A stretch of DNA of 64,000 bases. It comes from DASSUW01 sp963806395. Its GTDB lineage: Bacteria > Actinomycetota > Thermoleophilia > Solirubrobacterales > Solirubrobacteraceae. Positions 34,740 through 41,686 of this stretch are shown piece by piece (positions within the stretch are counted from its first letter, which is position 1; each line of letters starts with the position of its first letter). The translations under genes were made by a program, and so were the position numbers. The stretch lies in contig CAWDYI010000009.1 of the NCBI GenBank assembly GCA_963806395.1, positions 310,001-374,000 of the forward strand. The letters run 5' to 3'. The notes under the pieces were generated by a model, which ran no database searches, was not told the DNA's origin, and was given only the letters and a program-made list of their open reading frames with translations.

Positions 34740-36092
34740 TCAGTACGCCTGCGGCGCCAGCGACCAGCCCCACCTCATCGCCACCGGCCCGGCCGCCCAG
34801 ACCGAGGTTCCCATCAGCATCGACGACGACGAGCGCTGGCTGGTGATCGTCTGTAGGTAGACCCGGCCCGCCAGCGGAAAGAGCCCTGTCGTGCCCCCGT
34901 GGCACTCCGTCGGCCCGGTGATCGCGTAACGCAGCGGCGGCACGTCGGCGGGGAAGTTCGCGCCCAGCGAGTAGGTCGGCTCGTCCACGCCCTGCTGCAC
35001 GCGCGAATGGTGACCTGGATCGGGGACGATCGTGACGTCGGCCTCGCCGTGGTACGTGCAGTCGCCCTCCGTGCCGTCGAGGATCACGTGGAAGCTGCCG
35101 GACTCGGCGGCGTAGCTCGCGTACTCGCCGGGCGGGTCGCCGCCGGTCGCCGGCAGCAGGTCGCCCGTGTACTTCAGGCGCACGTTGCCACTCCACGACA
35201 GCGTCTGGGACGACCCGCCGTCTGAGCCCGAGAGCGAGTGCGTCGCCTGGCCGGAGTACGCGGCGGGCGGCTTGTCGCCGCAGATCAGCCGCACCGTCTC
35301 CTGGATCACCGACGTCTCGAGCTCGAAGAAGCGGTCGTTCGGAGCGGAGCGGGTGACGGAGCGCGTGGTGCCCGTGACCACGTTCTTGACGACCACCGTG
35401 AGCGTCGACGTCGGCCCCGAGACGGTCAGGCTGCCGCTCACCTCGCGGTTGTGGGCGATCATCTTGTCGGTCGGGAGTCGCGTCGACGGGTTGCCGTGCC
35501 TGCTTTGCGAGAGCAGCTGCTCGGTGATCAGCCAGTCGAACTTCTCACGCTCGACGATCCGGCCGCTGCAGGCCTTCTGGAGCGGTGCCAGAAGGTCGTC
35601 GATCAGCATGTTGGCAAGGCCCCGGCGCAGCTGGCGGAGGTCGTCCGGGGTCGAGAAGTGCTGGACCCACACGGCCGGGTGCTTGGAGGTCACGAACGCG
35701 GCATGCGCGCCGCTCAGCAGCGTCGGGAGCCTCGGAACCTTGTGCTTGCGCTTGCGCAGCGACACGCGCACCGTCTTCTTCTTCCCCTTGCGCACGGTCA
35801 CCTTGGCCCCGCCGGGGTCGACGCCCGCCTTGCCGCGAAACGGCGTCGTCGAGCCGAGCAGCCAGTACGTGCCCGCCGGCACCTTGAGCTTGTACCGAGC
35901 TGAGCGGACCTTCGCGACGTCGACGATGACCAGGTCCTTGGCGCGCACCGCGCGAACGGAGCTGAAGCCCTTGCTGCCCTTCGGCAGCTTCGCGCCGGCG
36001 ACCTTGCCCGAGATCGTCGACGCGCCGGCGACGGCGGGCATGGCAGCGACCGCCAGCAGAGCGAGCCCGAGGGCGATGGCACGACCGGACAT
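34740..36092 (-). CDS. Secreted protein of unknown function
   Basis: A 450-residue protein from the ATG at 36092, which opens a signal peptide (AIALGLALLAVAAMPAVAGAS). Longer in-frame starts (to 36263) place a 57-residue Arg-rich stretch in front and are less likely. Residues about 28-105 form a basic beta-sandwich reminiscent of a carboxypeptidase-regulatory fold (ISGKVAGAKL, AGTYWLLGSTTPF, KKKTVRVSLRKRKHK). A helical segment lies at about 110-200. The rest (about 210-450) is beta-rich with several Cys and repeated TVSGPTSTLTVVV-type strands. I do not recognise the family. Confidence 0.65.
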   Translation of the reverse strand: MSGRAIALGLALLAVAAMPAVAGASTISGKVAGAKLPKGSKGFSSVRAVRAKDLVIVDVAKVRSARYKLKVPAGTYWLLGSTTPFRGKAGVDPGGAKVTVRKGKKKTVRVSLRKRKHKVPRLPTLLSGAHAAFVTSKHPAVWVQHFSTPDDLRQLRRGLANMLIDDLLAPLQKACSGRIVEREKFDWLITEQLLSQSRHGNPSTRLPTDKMIAHNREVSGSLTVSGPTSTLTVVVKNVVTGTTRSVTRSAPNDRFFELETSVIQETVRLICGDKPPAAYSGQATHSLSGSDGGSSQTLSWSGNVRLKYTGDLLPATGGDPPGEYASYAAESGSFHVILDGTEGDCTYHGEADVTIVPDPGHHSRVQQGVDEPTYSLGANFPADVPPLRYAITGPTECHGGTTGLFPLAGRVYLQTITSQRSSSSMLMGTSVWAAGPVAMRWGWSLAPQAY

Positions 36093-36267
36093 AACGCCCC
36101 AGTTCTCGCGTCCCTCGAAGGCGGAGTCGCGCGCGAGGCGGAGGGAGGCGAGAAGAACCCAACGGCGACCTGGTGAGACTATCGCGGGATTCCCCCGCAA
36201 GCGCTGTACTTCTGGCTCGGTAGGCCCGTCTCGCGGCGGCCGCAGCCCCTTCATCGGCGCCACGCGC

Positions 36268-36391
36268 TACTGTGGTGCAGGTAAATGCCGGATCCAGGTG
36301 ATCCGGCGACGCAGTGCCAGCGCCCGCAGGTTGGTTGCTTCACCGCTCCTCCGCGTACGCAGTGCACCTACCGCCGTGGAGGTAAAGCAAC
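36268..36391 (+). promoter_or_regulatory. Cold-shock gene promoter and structured 5' leader
   Basis: TACTGT (36268-36273) fits a TANNNT -10 element, giving a leader of about 110 bases, typical of csp mRNAs. The leader contains a perfect hairpin, GCCGGATC/GATCCGGC around CAGGT (36287-36307). GGAGG lies about ten bases before the ATG at 36392. Temperature-dependent folding of the leader is plausible by analogy with other csp genes. Confidence 0.5.
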
Positions 36392-36595
36392 ATGGCAACC
36401 GGAACCGTCAAGTGGTTCAGCGACGACAAGGGCTTCGGCTTCATCACGCCTGACGAGGGGTCCAAGGACCTCTTCGTGCACCACAGCGCGATCAACGGCG
36501 ACGGGTTCAAGACCCTCGCCGAAGGCGCCAAGGTGTCGTATGACGCCGAGCAGGGCCCCAAGGGCCCGAACGCCGCGAACGTGACCACGCTCTAG
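36392..36595 (+). CDS. Cold-shock protein (single CSD domain)
   Basis: 67 residues, the standard length. MATGTVKWFSDDKGFGFITP contains RNP1 (KGFGFI), and DLFVHHSAI is RNP2 (LFVHHS). Single-stranded RNA/DNA-binding OB-fold protein acting as an RNA chaperone. A strong terminator follows at 36621. Whether it is cold-induced or constitutive cannot be told from the sequence. Confidence 0.96.
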   Translation: MATGTVKWFSDDKGFGFITPDEGSKDLFVHHSAINGDGFKTLAEGAKVSYDAEQGPKGPNAANVTTL

Positions 36596-36620
36596 CGGGC
36601 AAGTCCGCTTTCGCAGTATC

Positions 36621-36655
36621 AGGAGGCCCGCTTCAGCGGGCCTCCTTCGTTAAGG
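36621..36655 (+). terminator. Intrinsic terminator after the cold-shock gene
   Basis: AGGAGGCCCGC pairs with GCGGGCCTCCT around TTCA, followed by a short T-containing tail (TCGTT). It is 26 bases past the csp stop codon and is the most canonical terminator in the window. Confidence 0.85.
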
Positions 36656-36660
36656 GGCTG

Positions 36661-36843
36661 ATGATGTCGTCGACGTCCGAGTTACTCCAGCTGGAAGCCG
36701 AGATGCGGTACCACCGCGACCGTGCCGCGCTCTATCGGGCGCGCGCGCTGACGGGCAAGCCGGTGAGCGAGAGCCGGCTACGCGAGCTGGAGCGGATATC
36801 CGCGGGAGCCGAGGCCCGGCTGCGCCAGGCGAAAGCCCGCTGA
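36661..36843 (+). CDS. Small helical protein of unknown function
   Basis: A 60-residue protein (ATG at 36661; second ATG three bases on). The sequence is amphipathic and helical (LLQLEAEMRYHRDRAALYRAR, then LRELERISAGAEARL), suggesting a short coiled coil. No signal or membrane segment. It begins directly after the csp terminator, so its own promoter would have to lie within or beyond the hairpin. The gene call rests on codon bias and a clean frame. Confidence 0.5.
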   Translation: MMSSTSELLQLEAEMRYHRDRAALYRARALTGKPVSESRLRELERISAGAEARLRQAKAR

Positions 36844-36969
36844 ACGACCCGTTCATCTGCCGCAGCGCGTAGTACGCTGGACCTGTCACCGCCGCCGTCG
36901 GGCTTTTCGCCTCCCTCACCTTGCGCGCGGCTTGCATCCCCCCGGGAAGCGAGCTAAGGACGATCAACG

Positions 36970-37170
36970 ATGCGCCAGCAACAGGGACCTGCGGCACGAC
37001 CGAAGCCCAAGAGCAAGACCCCGAGCGAGCGGGCGGAGGAGCTCGCCGCCGTGCAGCGCCAGCTCAAGTCGGAGGCCGCCGCGCGCCGGGCGGCGAGCGA
37101 GAAGGCCGGCAAGCGGCCCGCCGTCGCGCTCTCGAGCCAGGCACGCTCCAGCGGACGCCGTACCCCGTAA
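36970..37170 (+). CDS. Small basic protein of unknown function
   Basis: A 66-residue Lys/Arg/Ala-rich protein from the ATG at 36970 (AGCTAAGGA just upstream). The central region (SERAEELAAVQRQLKSEAAARR) should be helical, with basic disordered ends. No recognised domain. The strong hairpin at 37191-37217 ends its transcript, which supports expression. Confidence 0.5.
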   Translation: MRQQQGPAARPKPKSKTPSERAEELAAVQRQLKSEAAARRAASEKAGKRPAVALSSQARSSGRRTP

Positions 37171-37190
37171 CGGGGGACGGTGCGTTCGTC

Positions 37191-37217
37191 GCTCCGGGCT
37201 GACGGTCAGCCCGGAGC
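37191..37217. terminator. Hairpin between convergent small genes
   Basis: GCTCCGGGCTGA pairs perfectly with TCAGCCCGGAGC around CGG. It lies between the stop of the plus-strand gene at 37170 and the stop of the minus-strand gene at 37232, so it can serve both. Confidence 0.7.
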
Positions 37218-37231
37218 CCCGCAGCCCAGTG

Positions 37232-37387
37232 CTACCAGCGCTTCGGCCGCGGTGGCTGCGGAGGGTTGCTCTTGCGCTCCGCGGGGGTCATCTGGCGCAC
37301 TACCAGCGATCCGTTGCGGATCTGCGCCTGCACCTCGGCGAGCTTCTGTAGGCGCCGTTCCTCGGCGCGTTCCCGCGCGGTCTTCAT
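37232..37387 (-). CDS. Small basic protein of unknown function, 51 residues
   Basis: Reading leftward from the ATG at 37387: MKTARERAEERRLQKLAEVQ, then an AQIRNGSLVVRQM segment, ending in a Pro/Arg-rich tail (PPQPPRPKRW) before TAG. The chain is a charged helix with a polyproline tail and no membrane segment. A terminator-like hairpin lies just beyond the stop. The frame and composition resemble neighbouring small genes, but function is unknown. Confidence 0.55.
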   Translation of the reverse strand: MKTARERAEERRLQKLAEVQAQIRNGSLVVRQMTPAERKSNPPQPPRPKRW

Positions 37388-37417
37388 CGCGCACCGAGCC
37401 TAGCACCGACTTCGGCG

Positions 37418-37618
37418 CTAGAGGCCGCGTTTGCGAGCGTCGTCGCTGAGCGCTCGCGCAATCTCCGACGGCTCGAGCCGGCAGCGCAGCTCGTCGACGC
37501 GGTCGTTCTGACGCCGCGACTCGCTGTACAACGCATCCTGGAGACCCTCGACCACACGCTCGAGCCGCTCGATCCGATCCTGCAGATCCTCCGGCGGTGT
37601 GATCTCGGGAGCTGTCAT
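37418..37618 (-). CDS. Small coiled-coil protein of unknown function
   Basis: A 66-residue protein from the ATG at 37618. Heptad-like segment LQDRIERLERVVEGLQDALYSESRRQNDRVDELRC region predicts a coiled coil; one Cys at about residue 46. The start has no strong Shine-Dalgarno. It lies 30 bases upstream of the 51-residue gene on the same strand, so both may be transcribed together. No recognised family. Confidence 0.5.
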   Translation of the reverse strand: MTAPEITPPEDLQDRIERLERVVEGLQDALYSESRRQNDRVDELRCRLEPSEIARALSDDARKRGL

Positions 37619-37679
37619 GTCCCCAGCCTAGCTCGCGCGGCTGCGAGTGATTCGGCGGAGCGGCCCCCGGGTGGGGGAG

Positions 37680-37706
37680 CGCGCGGCCGCCGGTGGCGGC
37701 CGCGCG
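37680..37706. other. GC-only perfect hairpin upstream of a surface-protein gene
   Basis: CGCGCGGCCGCC pairs with GGCGGCCGCGCG around GGT, in the 151-base divergent spacer before the gene at 37770. TAGTGT at 37710-37715 is a candidate -10 just downstream. The hairpin does not follow any gene on either strand closely, so a regulatory or repeat origin is more likely than termination. Confidence 0.4.
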
Positions 37707-37769
37707 GCCTAGTGTGCTGCCCCGGCGCGGGGTCGCGACGGCAATCGTCCGCCTTTGGAGGAGTCACCC

Positions 37770-39647
37770 GTGCCGTCACGTTCTCGTCGCGCCCTGCCGC
37801 TCATCACCATGGGATTGGCGCTCGCGGTCGCGGCCCCGGCGTCGGCCGCCATCGAGCCGGGCGCGCTGAGCGCGGACGGCCGTGTGCGCGCGTTCTCGGC
37901 CGCGCTCGCCGGGAGTGGCGTGCTCACCGGCGTCCAGGTCGCGGATCGCGTCGCCGGAACCACGCAGGACATCTCGGTCGACGAGCGCGGGCAGTGGGTG
38001 CGCGGCAGCCAGCCGGACATCGACTTCTCGGGACGCGTCGTGGCGTTCTCCTCCGAGGCCGCGCTGCGGCTCGACGACGCGAACGGCTTGAACGACATCT
38101 ACGTGCGCGACCGCGCCTGCCCGGTGGCCGAGCGCGCGTCCGTGGGCGTCGGCGGCGCGGCGGCCGACGGACCGAGCACCGCGCCCGCGATCTCCGGCGA
38201 CGGGCGCTGGGTCGCGTTCGTGAGCGAGGCCACCAACCTGGTGGCCGGCGACACCGACGGCAGCGCCGACGTCTTCGTGGCCGACCGCGCGACCGGTGCG
38301 ATCGTGCGGGCGTCGGTCGCCGCCGACGGGCGCCAGGGCGCGGGCGCCTGGCTCGGGTCGAGCGGCGGGCCGCCGGCGCTATCGGCCGACGGACGCGTCG
38401 TGGCCTTCGCCACGACCGCCCGGCTGACCGCCGAAGACCGTGACAACACCGCCGACGTCTACGTGCGCGACCTCGCGGCGGGCGGGATCGAGCGCGTGCC
38501 CGTCAACGCGGAGCGGTGGGTCGTCAAGCCGGCCTTGTCGGCTGACGGCCGCTTCGTCGTCGTCGGGGAGGCCGACGGCGCCGACGTCTGGCGCCACGAC
38601 CGCGCGACCGGTCACACGGACCGCATGAACACCTGGCCGTCCGGCGTCGGCGCCGGCTTCGAGCCCGCGATCTCGGCCGACGGCACCCGCGTCGCCTTCG
38701 TCGGCGATCCCGATCCGCTCTACTGGCCGGACGAGCACGGCGCGACCGAGCTCTGGGTCCGCGACGTCGGCGCCGGCACGACGACGCGAGCGCGCCCCGC
38801 CGCTTCGCCGGCCGGACCGCAGTGGGCGCCCGGCATCAGCGCCGACGGGCGCTGGGTGTCGTGGGCGGCGCGCGACGTCGTCGGCGGCGTCCACGACCTC
38901 GGAGCCGGCACGGAGCTGACCGTGCCGGGCGTCGAGCTGTTCGAGGGCGTGTGCGCAACACCGCCCCCGCCGGGCTCGCCGTACGAGCTGTCGGTCCTCG
39001 CCGACGATCCGGACGGCTTCTGGCGGCTGGGCGACGCGCCGGACGCCCGCGTGGCCCGCGACGAAACGCAGGGAGCCGACGCCGAGCACCATGGTGCGGT
39101 CCGCCTCAGCGCGCCGGGCGCACTCACGGGCGACGCGGACACCGCGATCGACCTGGCCGGGCTCGGACATGTGCGGATCGCGCAGGACTTCGGGTTCGCC
39201 GGCCGGGCGCCGTTCACGCTCGAGGCGTGGGTGTCGCCGCGCGAGCTCGGGAGTCAGACGCGCCGGATCTTCTCCAGCGAGACCGCCGCGACGGGCTACA
39301 ACGGCGATCGTGGCTACCTCCTGGGCGTGCGAGAGAACGGGATCTTCTTCCAGCGCTATCGCGACGGGCGCGCGACCGCGATCGGGGCTCCCGTGCGCGC
39401 CGGGGTGTGGACGCACGTCGTCGCCACGTACGACGGCCAGTACATGCGGCTCTTCGTCGACGGGGCGGAGCGGGCCACCGCCCGCTCCACGCTGGAGCTG
39501 CCGCCCGGTCCTGGCGAGCTGGTCGTGGGTGCCAAGCAAGGCCGGTGGCTGTTCTACCGCGGCGGACTCGACGAGCTCGCCGTCTACCGGCACGCACTCG
39601 CGCCCGCGCGCGTGAGCGCGCACCACGCCGCCGGGCGGGGCGACTGA
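37770..39647 (+). CDS. Secreted TolB-like beta-propeller with C-terminal LamG domain
   Basis: A 625-residue protein from the GTG at 37770, with TTTGGAGGAG upstream. The signal peptide is LPLITMGLALAVAAPASA. Residues about 30-400 are a PD40/TolB-type propeller built from repeats of the form ISxDGRWVAFVSEATNLV, often followed by DVFVxDR. Residues about 415-620 form a LamG/concanavalin-like domain (DGFWRLGD, FTLEAWVSP, GVWTHVVATYDG, LFVDG, GLDELAVYRHAL). Two cysteines flank the hinge. Its surface role is probably carbohydrate or protein binding; no enzyme residues are seen. Confidence 0.82.
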   Translation: MPSRSRRALPLITMGLALAVAAPASAAIEPGALSADGRVRAFSAALAGSGVLTGVQVADRVAGTTQDISVDERGQWVRGSQPDIDFSGRVVAFSSEAALRLDDANGLNDIYVRDRACPVAERASVGVGGAAADGPSTAPAISGDGRWVAFVSEATNLVAGDTDGSADVFVADRATGAIVRASVAADGRQGAGAWLGSSGGPPALSADGRVVAFATTARLTAEDRDNTADVYVRDLAAGGIERVPVNAERWVVKPALSADGRFVVVGEADGADVWRHDRATGHTDRMNTWPSGVGAGFEPAISADGTRVAFVGDPDPLYWPDEHGATELWVRDVGAGTTTRARPAASPAGPQWAPGISADGRWVSWAARDVVGGVHDLGAGTELTVPGVELFEGVCATPPPPGSPYELSVLADDPDGFWRLGDAPDARVARDETQGADAEHHGAVRLSAPGALTGDADTAIDLAGLGHVRIAQDFGFAGRAPFTLEAWVSPRELGSQTRRIFSSETAATGYNGDRGYLLGVRENGIFFQRYRDGRATAIGAPVRAGVWTHVVATYDGQYMRLFVDGAERATARSTLELPPGPGELVVGAKQGRWLFYRGGLDELAVYRHALAPARVSAHHAAGRGD

Positions 39648-39675
39648 CCGCCCAGCCCGGCAATATGCTCGGGCG

Positions 39676-40416
39676 ATCGAGTACCAGCTCTGGCGGCACA
39701 CGCTCCTGGACGGCGAGGCGACGACCCTGTACGCCGTCCACCATCCGCGCCGGTCCACGCGCGTGCGCGTGGTGCATTTCCCGCGCCCGCAGCGGCTCGA
39801 CGTGTGGTGCGTCCAGAAGGGCACGCCCGAGGCGATCGTCGGCGGCTTCTTCGTACGCGACCCGTATCTGCCGCTCGGTGAGCTGTGGCTCGGCGGCCGC
39901 GTGGTCCGCCACGAGCCGGTGGCGGCGCCGTACGGACAGCGGCGCGCGTGCGTCGCCGTCGACGGCGACGACGTGCGCCTGAGCAGCCGCGACGCCGAGC
40001 CCGCGAGCCCGCCGGGCGATCTGCTCCAGGCCGGCCCGCTGCTCGTGGCCGGCGGAGCGGTCTCGTTCGACCCCAGCACCGACGGCGAGGGATTCTCCGC
40101 CGGCTCGGGGCAGTTCGACTCCGACATCACGCACGGGCGCTACCCGCGCGCCGCGCTCGGGATCTCGGAGAAGTCGCTGATCGCCGTCGCGTGCGACGGG
40201 CGGCGGTCGAACGTCGACGCCGGGCTGTCGCTGCCCGAGCTCGCCCAGGTGATGGTGGACCTCGGCGCCGAGCGGGCGATCAACCTCGACGGCGGCGGCT
40301 CGACCACGCTCGTGCACCGCGGCCATCTGCTCAACCGCCCGTATCCGGACCAGGATCAGCCCGCGCCGAAGACGCGCCGCGTCGTGAGCGCGCTCGCGTT
40401 CGAGCCGCGCGCCTAG
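39676..40416 (+). CDS. Phosphodiester glycosidase-like (NAGPA) domain protein
   Basis: A domain of about 246 residues with FVRDPYLPLGELWLGG, YPRAALGIS and the signature ERAINLDGGGSTTLVHRG of the NAGPA/phosphodiester glycosidase family, which removes sugars from phosphodiester linkages. The first ATG in frame is at 39763, but coherent coding (EYQLWRHTLLDGEATTLYAVHHP) extends upstream to about 39676, where only ATC, not ATG/GTG/TTG, is available. TATGCT at 39664-39669 would place a transcription start at that ATC, so a leaderless mRNA with a rare start codon is possible. No signal peptide is seen. The start is uncertain; the domain call is firm. Confidence 0.75.
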   Translation: MEYQLWRHTLLDGEATTLYAVHHPRRSTRVRVVHFPRPQRLDVWCVQKGTPEAIVGGFFVRDPYLPLGELWLGGRVVRHEPVAAPYGQRRACVAVDGDDVRLSSRDAEPASPPGDLLQAGPLLVAGGAVSFDPSTDGEGFSAGSGQFDSDITHGRYPRAALGISEKSLIAVACDGRRSNVDAGLSLPELAQVMVDLGAERAINLDGGGSTTLVHRGHLLNRPYPDQDQPAPKTRRVVSALAFEPRA

Positions 40417-41087
40417 CGGACCGCCAGCGAAGCGCGCGCCGCCGTCGAGCTGAGCGTGCGGTACACGGTCAGCGAGCCGAGGAGCCTGGGCCGGGTCCTC
40501 TTGGAGTAGCGGCGCTTCGCGTCGAACTGGACCTTGTAGACGCCGTCACTCGCGCCGGCGGGCACGATCGTCTTGCGCACCTCGAAGGTGCCGCACGGCG
40601 CCTTCGCCCTGGCGATCCGCTTGTCGGACTTGTAGCCGCGACGGCGGACGTGCATGTACACCTTCGGGCCGGCGAGGAACCCGTAGCCCTTGAGGCGCCG
40701 CGGCGTGCCGGCGGAACCCCGCTTCGGCTTGACGCTCACCGTGTTCGTGGTGCCGAGGAACGCCGCGCTCGCCGTCAGCGCGGGATTGGTCGCGTCGGTG
40801 GCGGTCAAGGTGTGCGTCCTGACCGCGCGCATCGTGCCGAGCCCGATCGTGAGACCGAGGCTTCCGGCCGGGTCGGCGAAGAACGGCCCGCCCGACAGCT
40901 CGGTGCCGTCGATCCCAAAGCCGACCTGACCGTTCGCTGTGAACCCGGTGGCCGTCGCGGTGACCTGCTCGCCGGTCAGGTAGCACGGCTTGACCGGAGC
41001 GATGCCGATCGTCTGAGCTTCGGCGGCCGCGACCACCGCCGCGGTCCCTGCCATAGCCATCGTGAGCGTCGTTGCCAAGCGTCGCAC
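40413..41087 (-). CDS. Secreted Ig-like protein of unknown function
   Basis: A 224-residue protein from the GTG at 41087, with a signal peptide (TTLTMAMAGTAAVVAAAEA). The mature chain has two Ig-like beta-sandwich regions (about 28-115, CYLTGEQVTATATGF; 118-224, basic, VSVKPKRGSAGTPRRLKGYGFL). One Cys sits in each, possibly a disulfide. The C-terminus overlaps the convergent glycosidase gene by four bases. No enzymatic motif; likely surface-associated. Confidence 0.65.
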   Translation of the reverse strand: MRRLATTLTMAMAGTAAVVAAAEAQTIGIAPVKPCYLTGEQVTATATGFTANGQVGFGIDGTELSGGPFFADPAGSLGLTIGLGTMRAVRTHTLTATDATNPALTASAAFLGTTNTVSVKPKRGSAGTPRRLKGYGFLAGPKVYMHVRRRGYKSDKRIARAKAPCGTFEVRKTIVPAGASDGVYKVQFDAKRRYSKRTRPRLLGSLTVYRTLSSTAARASLAVR

Positions 41088-41168
41088 TGGGGTCCTCCCG
41101 TCGCCTTTGAAGCCGCTGCCGACGGCGGAGAGTAGCGCCGGATCGCCGGGAGCGCCAGCGCGCCCAAC

Positions 41169-41513
41169 TCAGGACTTCTTGCCGGCGATCGCGCGCTGCA
41201 GCTGCTCCTTGTTCATCGACGAACGGCCCTCGATGCCGAGGCTGCGCGCCTCGGCGTAGAGCTGGTCACGCGTGCGGCCCTTGGGCCGGTTGGTACCCGA
41301 GCGCTGGCCGCCGCGGCGGGACGACGACATGTCCTCGGTCGACGTGCGCGATCGCGTGCGCGACTCGCCGGAGCGGGCGCGCTCCTTGTTGACGGTGCGC
41401 GCGGCGATCTCCTCCGCCCGCGACTCGGACGCTCCCTGCTGCTTCTCACTCTGCTTGATGTGCTCGTACTGGCGGGCGCGCTTCGTGCCCTTCTTGACTC
41501 CGCGAGGTGGCAT
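41169..41513 (-). CDS. Small basic protein with Rho-N/SAP-like C-terminus
   Basis: A 114-residue protein from the ATG at 41513. The N-terminal helix is charged (GTKRARQYEHIKQSEKQQG), followed by EEIAARTVNKERARSGESRT, a stretch found in a widespread actinobacterial family often labelled plasmid-stabilisation protein. The C-terminus has a Rho termination factor N/SAP-like motif (TRDQLYAEARSLGIEGRS and NKEQLQRAIAG). Nucleic-acid binding is likely; its physiological role is unknown. Longer in-frame starts upstream fall in AT-richer non-coding sequence. Confidence 0.75.
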   Translation of the reverse strand: MPPRGVKKGTKRARQYEHIKQSEKQQGASESRAEEIAARTVNKERARSGESRTRSRTSTEDMSSSRRGGQRSGTNRPKGRTRDQLYAEARSLGIEGRSSMNKEQLQRAIAGKKS

Positions 41514-41686
41514 CGCATCTCCTTTCCGACGATGCACCCGGGCTACCCGGTTGCGCGAGCGTGAACGCGCCGTGCGCGGTTTAGCAATGCCACTATGGGG
41601 GTGCCTATCGAGACAGGACGTACCGGCGGGGCGCCTGGCAGCCGGTTGCTGGGGGTTTGCAATCACCTTCATGTCAGGGAGCCCCA

